Assembly (NCBI GenBank): GCA_003243445.1
Contig: QFQQ01000028.1
Span: forward strand, 1 to 64,000
Reading direction: 5' to 3'
DNA from: Citrobacter freundii
GTDB taxonomy: Bacteria > Bacteroidota > Bacteroidia > Chitinophagales > Chitinophagaceae
DNA: 64,000 nt
The notes under the pieces are model-generated. The model saw only the letters and a list, made by a program, of their open reading frames with translations, made no database searches and was not told the origin of the DNA. Position 1 is the stretch's first letter; the number at the start of each line of letters is the position of its first letter. Made by a program: the position numbers and the translations under genes. Positions 52,943 to 61,532 of the stretch are shown piece by piece.

Positions 52943-53788
52943 ATGACACAACAACAGCAAAAGAATAAGGTCTGGTTTATCACCGGCAGCTCACGCGGAT
53001 TCGGACGGGTTTGGACGGAAGCTGCACTCAAACGCGGAGACAAAGTAGCCGCTACCGCACGCACGCTTGAAAGCATTGCAGATTTCAAAGAAAAATATCC
53101 GGATAGCGTATTGACACTATCACTTGATGTTACAAACGCAGCACAGGTAAGATCCGCGGTACAACAGGCATTCGATCATTTCGGAAGACTCGATATCGTG
53201 ATGAATAACGCCGGTTATTCGCTCGTTGGTACTATTGAAGAAGCAAAGCCTGAAGAGATCCGTGCATTGTATGAAACAAATGTATTGGGGCCTGTTTCAG
53301 TGATACAGGCGGCACTTCCATTATTGCGCAAGCAGGGTTATGGCCATATTATCGGCGTATCCAGCAATCTTGGTCATGTCACCTTACCGGTGATCGGCTA
53401 TTACTGTTCTTCCAAATGGGCATTTGAAGCGATCCATGAAAGTCTTGCTGCTGAGATCAAACAATTTGAGATCAATGTTACGATCATCGAACCAGGTGCT
53501 TATGCTACAGAATTTGGTTCCCAGCAATCTTTACGCTTTGCGGGTGAGCTGGATATTTATAAAGATTTCAAAGCGAAATTTTTTGAAGGGCTGATGAATC
53601 TGGAAAGAGGCAATCCTGATGCAACGCCGGCGGCTTTGTTTAAAGTGGTGGATGCAGCGGCACCGCCATTACGCTTTTTTCTCGGCAATCAGAATTTGCC
53701 ATGGACAAAGAAGGCGTATGAGGAAAGAATGGCGGAATGGGAAGCATGGGCAGAGGTTTCGAATGCGGCGCAGGGGAGTGTGAAGTAA
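52943..53788 (+). CDS. SDR-family oxidoreductase
   Basis: 281 residues from the ATG at 52943; 23 upstream codons are open but polar and less likely. Rossmann motif WFITGSSRGFGRV, NNAG in VMNNAGYS, Ser in GVSSNLGH and Y-x3-K in YYCSSKWAF. The C-terminal extension (about 230-281) with LGNQNLPWTKKAYEERM is typical of Bacteroidota and proteobacterial SDRs that act on small carbonyls. Divergent from the GAF-sigma54 activator gene. Confidence 0.93.
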   Translation: MTQQQQKNKVWFITGSSRGFGRVWTEAALKRGDKVAATARTLESIADFKEKYPDSVLTLSLDVTNAAQVRSAVQQAFDHFGRLDIVMNNAGYSLVGTIEEAKPEEIRALYETNVLGPVSVIQAALPLLRKQGYGHIIGVSSNLGHVTLPVIGYYCSSKWAFEAIHESLAAEIKQFEINVTIIEPGAYATEFGSQQSLRFAGELDIYKDFKAKFFEGLMNLERGNPDATPAALFKVVDAAAPPLRFFLGNQNLPWTKKAYEERMAEWEAWAEVSNAAQGSVK

Positions 53789-53879
53789 TATTAGTGGCTC
53801 ATAACAGCAGTCCGCTGGGAAAACTAAGAGTCATCTTTCATAGCGGCGTAAAGCTGCCTCCTTCGCTTAGGCGTATAGG

Positions 53880-54084
53880 GCCCGCAGATTTCGCAGATTT
53901 ATCCCTCTAATTATTGCACCTTTATTCTCTAATAAAACTGGCTTTAGTTTGTATCCGCAGATTACGCAGATAATTTTCTGATAACTTGAAGATATTTGCG
54001 TAATCTGCGGACGCTAATAAAACGTAGTCGTTTATAGGTAATCATTTCATATGTCGGACTGATAAATCTGCGAAATCTGCGGGC
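53880..54084. repeat. Nested perfect inverted repeats of ATCTGCG words
   Basis: The outer arms 53880-53903 and 54061-54084 are exact 24-bp reverse complements; the inner arms 53955-53969 (TCCGCAGATTACGCA) and 53998-54012 are exact 15-bp reverse complements. The gap from 53789 to 54179 otherwise holds no gene. The same ATCTGCG/CGCAGAT words appear at 14.3-14.5 kb and near 48998, so they form a dispersed family. Confidence 0.75.
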
Positions 54085-54179
54085 TACCCTACAGCAATAG
54101 TCAGAGACCGGGAATAACGCTTACATCCGGTAGCAAACCTTACCGCGCTTATTCTGTTATAAAAACAACATTTGATCAC

Positions 54180-55133
54180 ATGAAAAAGCACGACACTCCT
54201 CATCATAATTTCCATTCCATCACCGCAGCCCATCGTGCGTTAGATCTTCCTGATCCAAAGCATCCGCTGATCAGTTTGATCAATGGATGTTCAGGCTGCG
54301 CAACGGATATAGCAACGGATAGAATGGCCGGTTCGCATGTATTGTCTTTCTATAAGATTTCTTATAAACCCAAACTCAGCGGCAATCTGAAATACGGGCA
54401 GCGCTATTATGATTTTGATGGCGGCGGTTTATTGTTTGCTGCGCCCGGTCAGGTGATCGGTCCCGGCAGAGATGGTGGCGAAGATGTGGAAGCTGAAGCA
54501 AGATCACGGTATACCCTACTCATTCACCCGGATTTTTTTCTTGGCTATCCGCTGGCGAAAAAGATCAAACAGTACGGGTTCTTTTCTTATTCGGTATATG
54601 AAACACTGCATTTGTCGGACGAAGAAAAAGAAACGATCATTTCTATATTCAGCATGATAGAAAAAGAACTGGAAAGCCGCATCGATGATTTGAGCCAGGA
54701 CGTGGTGGTCTCTCAGGTGGAGTTATTGCTGAACTTCGCCAATCGTTTTTATAAACGACAGTTTATTACCCGCAAGGCCGCCAATAACGATCTGCTTACA
54801 AAACTTGAAGAGTTGCTGGATACTTATTTTAATGACGATTCACTGCTGCGAAAAGGCGTCCCTTCTGTTGCCTGGCTTGCCGCTCAGCTGAATCTTTCTC
54901 CAAGTTATTTGAGCGATATGCTGCGATCTCTTACAGGAAGAAATGCACAACAGCAGATCCATGACCGGGTGATCGGAAAAGCGAAGGAGATGCTGACGAC
55001 TACGGATCTTTCAATAAGTGAAGTGGCGTATGCACTGGGTTTTGAATATTCGCAATCGTTCAGCAAATTGTTTAAAAGGGAAATGAAGATGTCACCGGTT
55101 GAGTTCAGGGGATCTTTCGACCAGGCGGTGTAG
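54180..55133 (+). CDS. AraC-family regulator, paralogue of the one at 41405
   Basis: 317 residues. The N-terminal part carries LDLPDPKHPLISLINGC and GQRYYDFDGGGLLFAAPGQV. The C-terminal HTH pair is LAAQLNLSPSYLSDMLRSLT and ISEVAYALGFEYSQSFSKLF. Over the last 200 residues it is visibly similar to the 306-residue protein at 41405-42325. The near neighbour upstream is the second SDR gene, so both AraC-SDR pairs look like copies of one arrangement. A box like AACATTTG lies 5 bp before the start. Confidence 0.92.
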   Translation: MKKHDTPHHNFHSITAAHRALDLPDPKHPLISLINGCSGCATDIATDRMAGSHVLSFYKISYKPKLSGNLKYGQRYYDFDGGGLLFAAPGQVIGPGRDGGEDVEAEARSRYTLLIHPDFFLGYPLAKKIKQYGFFSYSVYETLHLSDEEKETIISIFSMIEKELESRIDDLSQDVVVSQVELLLNFANRFYKRQFITRKAANNDLLTKLEELLDTYFNDDSLLRKGVPSVAWLAAQLNLSPSYLSDMLRSLTGRNAQQQIHDRVIGKAKEMLTTTDLSISEVAYALGFEYSQSFSKLFKREMKMSPVEFRGSFDQAV

Positions 55134-55149
55134 GGGGCTTCGCGGGGTT

Positions 55150-55280
55150 GGTGAGAGTTTCATAGGTTCCAGGGGTTTCAGAGGTTGGGTCGTTCTGGTT
55201 TGGAGAGTAAAGAACTTTTCGATTTTAGGCGGCTCAACCTCTGGAACACCTTAAACCTTTGGAACCTCTGGAACCTTTCT
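55150..55280. repeat. Degenerate repeats of GGTTCCAGAGGTT
   Basis: Several imperfect copies of GGTTCC-AGGGG/CAGAGG on the plus strand face CCTCTGGAAC copies further right, giving a dispersed inverted-repeat arrangement between two convergent genes. It probably acts as a bidirectional terminator or is a mobile repeat remnant. Confidence 0.45.
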
Positions 55281-55281
55281 T

Positions 55282-56001
55282 CTAGCGTATTATTTTGTTG
55301 ATCCGGCGATCGATCGTTACCGCCGAGCCCAGCGCATTAAAAACAGCGGTGGGCTGCTGCTCATTCAGCCAGGTGAAAGCCGGGCCATACACTTTTCCAA
55401 AATCGCAATCCACTTTACAACTGATCACCGGATTCGTTTCCCATACCGGGTGATTTACTTTGTACTCCCAGGTCTCACCATCCCGCACGTTTGTATAGCC
55501 ATAATAATGTTCATAGATAAATTCTTCCAGGCTGCCGGGCGCTATCGGTACAGGTCTGTTCTCAACAACCGCGCGGAGGCTGTATTCTTTTTCCTGTTGT
55601 GTCCAGTAATAACCAAGTGATTTCTGCTCTCCATCGATCTTATATTCGTGACGCATTGGCGCCGCGATATAATGTTCCTTGTAAAGCTGGTTGGCAAGAA
55701 ACGCCACTACACGATGGGGAACGATCTCACTGAGAAAAACAACCCCGCGCCTGTATTCATCTCCCTCTTTTCTTTTTACATAAAAACGAAGGTTCACTTC
55801 ATTGAACGATCCGAAGAACGGGATCGGACATTCATAGATCCGGGAGTTGAGAAAGCGAAAGCCGACAAGGCTTGCATAGGTTTCACCCTGAAAGAAATCA
55901 AGCTCAAGACCATGGGGAAGATGTGGATAGAGTAGTGATGGTGGTACGACGTAGTTGACCATTACCAATTCGCGCCAGTTAGCTTTGAGAAATGTTTTCA
56001 T
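55282..56001 (-). CDS. DUF2071-like protein
   Basis: 239 residues. It starts MKTFLKANWRELVMVNYVVP with PHGLELDFFQGETYASLVGF, the DUF2071 start pattern, and later RRGVVFLSEIVPHRVVAFLA. Soluble beta-barrel-like fold, unknown activity. Similar in class but not close to the protein at 49165-49905. Confidence 0.78.
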   Translation of the reverse strand: MKTFLKANWRELVMVNYVVPPSLLYPHLPHGLELDFFQGETYASLVGFRFLNSRIYECPIPFFGSFNEVNLRFYVKRKEGDEYRRGVVFLSEIVPHRVVAFLANQLYKEHYIAAPMRHEYKIDGEQKSLGYYWTQQEKEYSLRAVVENRPVPIAPGSLEEFIYEHYYGYTNVRDGETWEYKVNHPVWETNPVISCKVDCDFGKVYGPAFTWLNEQQPTAVFNALGSAVTIDRRINKIIR

Positions 56002-56121
56002 TATTTGATGGTTCGATGATCGATAGGAATCGTCAGGCGTTCGTGGGTTATATTAAGGCAAAGATCGTATTACTTTGAATTGATAATGAATGAAAGTAAA
56101 TGAAGATTTTATTTGTGTGTG

Positions 56122-56287
56122 GCGTAAGGCCCCCTCCAACCTCCCCCTTCAGGGGAGGCTTTGAACATTCATTATACTTGAAGACCAAATGCGCTCGGAA
56201 GTATACTTTTCTTCAGGATTTGACTCTTCGATTTAAAAGTATCTGCTAAGCCTCCCCTGAAGGGGGAGGTTGGAGGGGGCCTTACGC
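56122..56287. repeat. 40-bp perfect inverted repeat
   Basis: The arm 56122-56161 (GCGTAAGGCCCCCTCCAACC then TCCCCCTTCAGGGGAGGCTT) is exactly inverted at 56248-56287, with 86 bp between. The arms begin in GGCCCCCTCCAACCTCCCCC wording seen as a repeat in many Bacteroidota genomes. The inner 86 bp hold AAGTATAC/GTATACTT short words. No transposase lies nearby; the gap 56002-56396 holds no gene. Confidence 0.85.
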
Positions 56288-56396
56288 AATACGCATGGAA
56301 AACTGTTAACAACCTTGTTCTAATATACCAGGGAATGTCTTATAAGCTGAGGGCTTATCCCCCGAGACAACCTTACGGCTTCTCAATTTAACAGGC

Positions 56397-57212
56397 CTAC
56401 GCCGCCCATTCCGTCGGTGTCTTTCCAAACTTCTTTTTAAACGCATGCGAAAAATGCGAAAGACTTTCAAAGCCCAAATCCAGGTAGATCGCAGAAGGTT
56501 TCAACTGTTTTCGTTCGATCAGCTGCCTTGCTTCCGTCAATCTTTTCTCCTGCAACCATTGTCTTGGTGAAGCATTGAATATCTTTTGAAAATCACGTTT
56601 AAAACCAGCCAGACTACGGCCCGTCAATTGCGCAAACTTTTCAACCGGCACATTAAAATGATAATTCGTCAGCATGAATTTTTCCAGGTCGATCTTATGC
56701 GGTTCTGAAAAATCAAAAAGAAAATCTCTTAATGATGGCATCGAATACAACAATAGCTGTACTGCTTCCTTTACTTTGAGTATGCCAAGGCTATCAGAGA
56801 GCTGGTGTTGCTCAGGATGCTTTACATACGGCATGATCGATTGGAAAAATCCCTGCAGAAAATCATTTCCAGGAATAAGTATTGCGGATGGTCCGGTGTA
56901 TTTTGAAGTGGTAGTCAGCTGTTCTTCCAGTGCGATCTGGCGGAGCAGATCTTCCTTTAGACGGATCACGATGGTTTGATAGAACTCATCATCTACCGGA
57001 TGCTTGGTCAGTTCCGCCAGTTGGTTTCTGCGGATGAGTAATAGTTCGCCGCGCTTTGTGGTTACTTTATGATTGCCCGCTTCAAAACTCATCTGGCCGG
57101 AAACCTGTAACACCAACACGCAATCCTCAAAAAAACCGACCTTATCTTTTCTTGCCGAAGCGAGATAAGAGAAGAAGAGAAGGCCGGGTATTATTTCAGT
57201 CGGATTCTGCAT
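56397..57212 (-). CDS. AraC-family transcriptional regulator
   Basis: 271 residues. The sensing half has LLFFSYLASARKDKVGF and GELLLIRRNQLAEL. The DNA-binding half has FAQLTGRSLAGFKRDFQKIF and AIYLDLGFESLSHFSHAFKK. Directly upstream (minus strand) is a TAnnTTTG box 7 bp before the start. The aldo/keto reductase gene lies 15 bp upstream on the same strand and may be its target. Confidence 0.92.
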   Translation of the reverse strand: MQNPTEIIPGLLFFSYLASARKDKVGFFEDCVLVLQVSGQMSFEAGNHKVTTKRGELLLIRRNQLAELTKHPVDDEFYQTIVIRLKEDLLRQIALEEQLTTTSKYTGPSAILIPGNDFLQGFFQSIMPYVKHPEQHQLSDSLGILKVKEAVQLLLYSMPSLRDFLFDFSEPHKIDLEKFMLTNYHFNVPVEKFAQLTGRSLAGFKRDFQKIFNASPRQWLQEKRLTEARQLIERKQLKPSAIYLDLGFESLSHFSHAFKKKFGKTPTEWAA

Positions 57213-57219
57213 GGGTCAT

Positions 57220-57227
57220 CAAAGTTA
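57220..57227 (-). promoter_or_regulatory. Candidate Bacteroidota -7 box
   Basis: On the minus strand TAACTTTG fits TAnnTTTG, 7 bp before the AraC start at 57212. It overlaps the end of the aldo/keto reductase gap, so it may be a secondary promoter for the AraC gene within a shared transcript. A TTTTGG at about 57256-57251 is a little too far for a good -33. Confidence 0.3.
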
Positions 57228-58199
57228 CTAACGCTGTAAATATGTACCACCCAAAATACTGCCGGGTGCAAAATGTGTATTCAATGCGTGCATTTCTTCT
57301 GCGGTGAATTGAACCTGCATAGCGCTGATATTCTCCGGTAATCTTGATCTGCGGCTCATGCTTACGAGTGGCATGATGTGTTCACCCTGTTGATTTACCC
57401 AGGCAATGGCAAGTTGAGTGGGTGTAAGACCTTTATCTTTCGCCATCGTTTTCAATAATTCAACTTTCTCCAGGTTCTTCACCAGGTTATCGCCCTGGAA
57501 GCGCGGGAAGTGAAGCTGGTAACTTCCTTCAGCAAGCGGTGCTTTCATTTCGCCGGTCAGCAGGCCTTCGGCTGTATTGGCAAATGCGATAACGCCGATG
57601 CCTAATTCTTTTGCTACAGGCAACAGGTCTGTTTCGATCTGGCGATCTGCCAGTGAATAGCCGATCTCCAGTGCTGTGACAGGATGCACACTGTTTGCTT
57701 TTCTAAGCTGTTCTACCGTGATCTCCGATACACCGAGATGGCGCACCTTACCTTCTTTGATGAGATCAGCGATAGTACCTATAATATCTTCAACAGGTAC
57801 GCTGTTATCCATTCTGCATGGCTGATACAGATCGATGGTTTCTATACCGAGACGGTTGAGTGAGTAATTGATAAAGTTCCGGATGGCGATCGGGCGGAGA
57901 TCAAGGCCTAGCCAGGCGCCATTATAAAAGATCGCGCCGAACTTTACACTGATGAATGCCTGGTCGCGCCTGTCTTTGATCGCTTTGCCTATCAGCATTT
58001 CATTATGACCGGCGCCATAGAAATCGCCTGTATTCAAAAAGTTGATCCCATTGTCCAGCGCCGCATGGATGGTCGCAATGCTTTCGTTCTCGTCCGGGCC
58101 TTTGCCGCCCCAGATCGGAGACATGCGCATACAGCCAAGGCCAAGTTTGGAAACGAGCGGACCATTTTTACCGAGAGGTATTTGTTTTACTTGTGTCAT
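57228..58199 (-). CDS. Aldo/keto reductase
   Basis: 323 residues from the ATG at 58199; a start at 58265 is open but lacks a known prefix. The (beta/alpha)8 family features are seen: LGLGCMRMS, catalytic D and Y in FLNTGDFYGAG, catalytic K in ISVKFGAIF, and VRHLGVSEIT. The usual tetrad His (in QHR) is Cys here: DLYQPCRMD. Most related enzymes have Ala or His there, and all keep the rest, so the chemistry may be slower or altered. The cofactor would be NADPH. A pair of 8-bp repeats (GTAGCTCA, GTGGCTCA) 22 bp apart lies 58-87 bp upstream. Confidence 0.9.
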   Translation of the reverse strand: MTQVKQIPLGKNGPLVSKLGLGCMRMSPIWGGKGPDENESIATIHAALDNGINFLNTGDFYGAGHNEMLIGKAIKDRRDQAFISVKFGAIFYNGAWLGLDLRPIAIRNFINYSLNRLGIETIDLYQPCRMDNSVPVEDIIGTIADLIKEGKVRHLGVSEITVEQLRKANSVHPVTALEIGYSLADRQIETDLLPVAKELGIGVIAFANTAEGLLTGEMKAPLAEGSYQLHFPRFQGDNLVKNLEKVELLKTMAKDKGLTPTQLAIAWVNQQGEHIMPLVSMSRRSRLPENISAMQVQFTAEEMHALNTHFAPGSILGGTYLQR

Positions 58200-58288
58200 T
58201 GTTTGATTGATTGAAGACACAAAGTTGGGATGGAATGAAGGGGAAGAATGTCGTGGGTAGCTCAAAAAACTTGTCTGAGTGGCTCAGA

Positions 58289-58424
58289 TTCGATGATCGA
58301 TGGTCGATGTTGGATGGTCGATGATCGGAAATAGCTGATACCGGAAAACTGGAATAGCGGTGTCTCGTCAAACGGTTTCAAATTGCAAGGTTCGACCATC
58401 GGCCATCCAGCATCGATCATCGAA
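58289..58424. repeat. Inverted GATGGTCGATG-type repeat
   Basis: TTCGATGATCGATG (58289-58302) is exactly inverted at 58411-58424, and the flanking bases are largely complementary too. The sequence is of the same family as the 30-bp repeat at 12883-13056 (GATGGCC/CATCGACC). No gene is seen between; it separates the aldo/keto reductase from the receiver gene. Confidence 0.65.
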
Positions 58425-58425
58425 C

Positions 58426-58794
58426 TCACAGCCACTTCCTGATCTTCTCCAACAGATCTTTCATCTCAAAAGGCTTCGCCAGGAAATCATTGGCGCCGGC
58501 ATCCATTGCATATTGCTCAATATCCCTGCTTGCGGAGATCATGATCACGGGTAAATGTTTGGTCTCGTCGCTGCTTTTCAACTGGCGGCAAACATCTGTG
58601 CCGTCGGTGCCGGACATCCAGATGTCAAGCAATAACAGATCAGGAAGCGTTCCTTCCAGCTGCAATACAGATGCGCCGTCGAGCGTGCTTCGTACGTGAT
58701 AACCTTCAAATTCGAGGATTGCGGAAGTAGCGTCAAGAATGCCTTCGTCATCGTCGGCAATAAGAATCGTTTTTGGGATGGTGGTCCTTTCCAT
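58426..58794 (-). CDS. Single-domain response regulator
   Basis: 122 residues, a receiver only: D14-D16 in LIADDDE, acceptor D57 in LLLLDIWMSG, Ser in IMISAS and Lys in FLAKPFEMKD. It lies 121 bp downstream of the multi-PAS kinase on the same strand, and is probably its phosphate acceptor in a relay or a kinase-coupled chemotaxis-like switch. It has no output domain. Confidence 0.93.
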   Translation of the reverse strand: MERTTIPKTILIADDDEGILDATSAILEFEGYHVRSTLDGASVLQLEGTLPDLLLLDIWMSGTDGTDVCRQLKSSDETKHLPVIMISASRDIEQYAMDAGANDFLAKPFEMKDLLEKIRKWL

Positions 58795-58915
58795 GGATAT
58801 TCGGTTCAGTCAGTTCTGTTATGTCCGGAAGCACAGGCTTGCGGACGGGTGCGACGGTAAAAATTGGTAAAATCCACCATTCATAAAAGAGCAGCTACCA
58901 ATTATTTTTAAAAAA

Positions 58916-61156
58916 CTATTGGAAATCTTTTTTACGTGGCAGGTAAAAGCAAAAATTTGACCCTTTTCCTTCAGCACTCTCCACCCAGATGCGTCCGCCT
59001 TCGCGTTTGATGATCTCCGAGGATATATAAAGACCCAGGCCAAGGCCAGGGAATGTATGTTGTTTATCGCCGCTCACCCGGTAGAACTGTTCGAACACCT
59101 TTTCGTGTTTTTCGGGCGCTATGCCAACGCCAAAGTCTTTCACACAAAGCTTTACGCCATTTTCTTCTTCCCGGGTGCTCACCAAAATTGTATCTGAGTC
59201 CGGAGAATACTTGATCGCATTGCTCAGCAGGTTTGTAATTACCTGTGCAATCCGCTCGGGATCCGCAAAGATCTCCCCGCTGATCTTCCCTGCCTGAACG
59301 ATGATCTTATGCTTGCTGGTGGTCCGGCGTATGTCTTCCACGGTTTCTTCCACCACGTTATTGAAATCGAACCAGCGCTCGTTGAACATCAGTTTTCCCG
59401 CCTGTATCTTGGTCGTATCAAGCAGATCGCTGATCAGGTTTGTCAGCTTATTGATCTGTACCCCCATCCGGGATAACATCGTTGTTTCCTTTTCATAACC
59501 CTTCTCACGGAAGATCGCTTCCAGCACCTGCGAATACGCTTTGATGCTTGTTACCGGCGTTTTCAATTCATGACTGGCAATACCAATGAACTCATCTTTC
59601 TGTTGCTGCAGATGTACCTGGCGGGTGATATCCGTCGCCATATTTAAAATGGCGTACACTTTTCCATTCGCATCATGCAAGGGCTTGTAGGTAAAGTTGA
59701 ACCAGAAGGATTGCAGTTTTCCGTCCACTACCAGATCAGCTTTTTGCTGATCCGTATGATACACTTCACCCGTGCGGAGTACTTCCTGCAATATAGGAAT
59801 GAATGGCTGGCCTTTTAGTTCCGGCACCGCATCGATCAATTTTTTACCCACTGCCGATGCATCTTTCCCCCAAAGCTTCAGCATGGCATCATTAGCTACT
59901 TCTATCTCCAGGTCTTCTCCAACATATAATGCTGTGGCCATTGGCGCTTCAAGGATCAGGCTGCGAAAGCGTTTCTCACTTTCTTCTACTTCCATTCTTG
60001 CTTTTACCTGTGCTGTTACATCGGTGGCAACGAGGATCACACTGTATTTACCATTGGAACCAACGCGCGCATTCACAAAGTTGTAATAATTGTCTTCCAT
60101 TCGCCCGTTGCGGTAAACGCTTGCGGGAGTTTCATATCCGTAATGTGTTTCGCCGGTTTCTCCAACATGGATGATCATCTTATCAAAACCCTGCCTGGCA
60201 ATTTCCGGTAAGGCTTCGGCAAAATGAAGCCCGATGACAGTCTCATCCCGGCCCCAAATATTGAGCATGGCAGGATTTGCCGCTACGATATGCAGTTCGG
60301 GACCTTCCACCAGCGCGATGGCAACCGGTGCGTGCATGATCATCTCGCGGAATTTTGCTTCGCTTTCCCTGATCGCATCCTGCGCGGCAAGTTCGGGCCG
60401 CAGGTCCCGCATGATCGCGCCCACGCCGACCACCTCGCCTGTATCCGGGTCATCGATGCGGATACAGTTATTTTCCAGCGGGATCAGCTCACCGGTCTTT
60501 ATATTACGGATAGAAAAACGACCCGACCAGCGGCCTTCTTTTATCACAGTCGGTAACAACTTCCGTTCAACAAACTCGATCTGTTCATCTGTATGAAAAT
60601 TTTTGATCGGCACAAGTGATACATCAATGTCTGTGTCCAACCCGAGTAATTCCTTACCTGCCGGATTGATATAGGAATTGGTGCCGTTCAATTCAAGCAG
60701 CGACATCAGGTCGATTGAATTTTCAGCCAGTGTCATCAGCTTCCGTTGTTTTTCCTGGGAAGCAAGTTCCGCCCGGAGATCGCGCGCGATGGTTGCACGC
60801 CCCTGTGCTTCACCAGTCTCCGGATCATAGATCAGCATGGTGGTACCATGAACGGGAATTGCCGCACCGGTTTTAAAATGCCGGTATACGATCCGGCCCG
60901 TCCAGCGTCCACGCTCAAACAACTCTTTGTTTACCTCGTCTTTCAGCTTTTCCACTTCACCGGGCATCAGGTATTCGCTATTATGGCGCTTTACCTCTTC
61001 CATGGAATCAAGCCCAAGCATAGCGCGGCCGGCATCATTCACATAATTCACAAACCCGTCCCGGGACGACAGGCTTACAAAATCAGGACCTGACACCAGC
61101 AATGCCAATAGCTGCTGTTGTTGATTGGAAGAAAGAAGGTTGAGTAAATTTTTCAA
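58916..61156 (-). CDS. Multi-PAS sensor histidine kinase
   Basis: 746 residues, soluble. Four PAS-type repeats can be followed (about 20-120, 140-250, 270-390, 395-510; note AILNMATDITRQVHLQQQ at the end of the last). The HisKA helix IASHELKTPVTSIKAYSQVL has H529; the ATPase domain has NLLSNAIKYSP, DFGVGI and GLGLGLYIS. No membrane segment, so it senses a cytoplasmic or redox signal. No receiver is fused, but a single-domain receiver follows. A hairpin lies between 61319 and 61381, upstream. Confidence 0.94.
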   Translation of the reverse strand: MKNLLNLLSSNQQQQLLALLVSGPDFVSLSSRDGFVNYVNDAGRAMLGLDSMEEVKRHNSEYLMPGEVEKLKDEVNKELFERGRWTGRIVYRHFKTGAAIPVHGTTMLIYDPETGEAQGRATIARDLRAELASQEKQRKLMTLAENSIDLMSLLELNGTNSYINPAGKELLGLDTDIDVSLVPIKNFHTDEQIEFVERKLLPTVIKEGRWSGRFSIRNIKTGELIPLENNCIRIDDPDTGEVVGVGAIMRDLRPELAAQDAIRESEAKFREMIMHAPVAIALVEGPELHIVAANPAMLNIWGRDETVIGLHFAEALPEIARQGFDKMIIHVGETGETHYGYETPASVYRNGRMEDNYYNFVNARVGSNGKYSVILVATDVTAQVKARMEVEESEKRFRSLILEAPMATALYVGEDLEIEVANDAMLKLWGKDASAVGKKLIDAVPELKGQPFIPILQEVLRTGEVYHTDQQKADLVVDGKLQSFWFNFTYKPLHDANGKVYAILNMATDITRQVHLQQQKDEFIGIASHELKTPVTSIKAYSQVLEAIFREKGYEKETTMLSRMGVQINKLTNLISDLLDTTKIQAGKLMFNERWFDFNNVVEETVEDIRRTTSKHKIIVQAGKISGEIFADPERIAQVITNLLSNAIKYSPDSDTILVSTREEENGVKLCVKDFGVGIAPEKHEKVFEQFYRVSGDKQHTFPGLGLGLYISSEIIKREGGRIWVESAEGKGSNFCFYLPRKKDFQ

Positions 61157-61318
61157 GTAGTGGAAAATGAGGGACTAAATGTACGGCAAATCGGTAAGAA
61201 ACGTATAGACGGCGGACGACGGACTACAGACCGCGGACAACCCGGCAAGAGTTGTGTATCCAGTTGACGGGCAATAATGCCTGCCACATACTGAAAGGGA
61301 AACTTTTTTCATATTCTC

Positions 61319-61381
61319 TCTTACCGTCCTTACCGTCTTTCCGGTTTAATTTTTACCGGAAAGACGGTAAGGACGGTAAGA
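61319..61381. repeat. 27-bp perfect hairpin
   Basis: The arm 61319-61345 (TCTTACCGTCCTTACCGTCT then TTCCGGT) is exactly inverted at 61355-61381 (ACCGGAAAGACGGTAAGGAC then GGTAAGA) around 9 bases. It lies in the 376-bp divergent gap between the kinase and the beta-lactamase, 152 bp before the latter. Its two arms contain internal repeats (TTACCGTC). Could be a terminator-like block between the divergent promoters or a dispersed repeat. A short purine-rich repeat (GGACGACGGAC) lies at 61212-61240. Confidence 0.7.
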
Positions 61382-61532
61382 ATGCAGGAGAGTTGTGGCT
61401 TGAATAACTTTCCGGCCGGCGATGGCAAAAGCCTGTTGGCCGAATCTTTGACGATGTATGAAGGAGAAATTGAAATTTTGCCGGTGAGAATTTAAGAATA
61501 GCAAATACTTACTGGGATTTAATAAAACGCCT

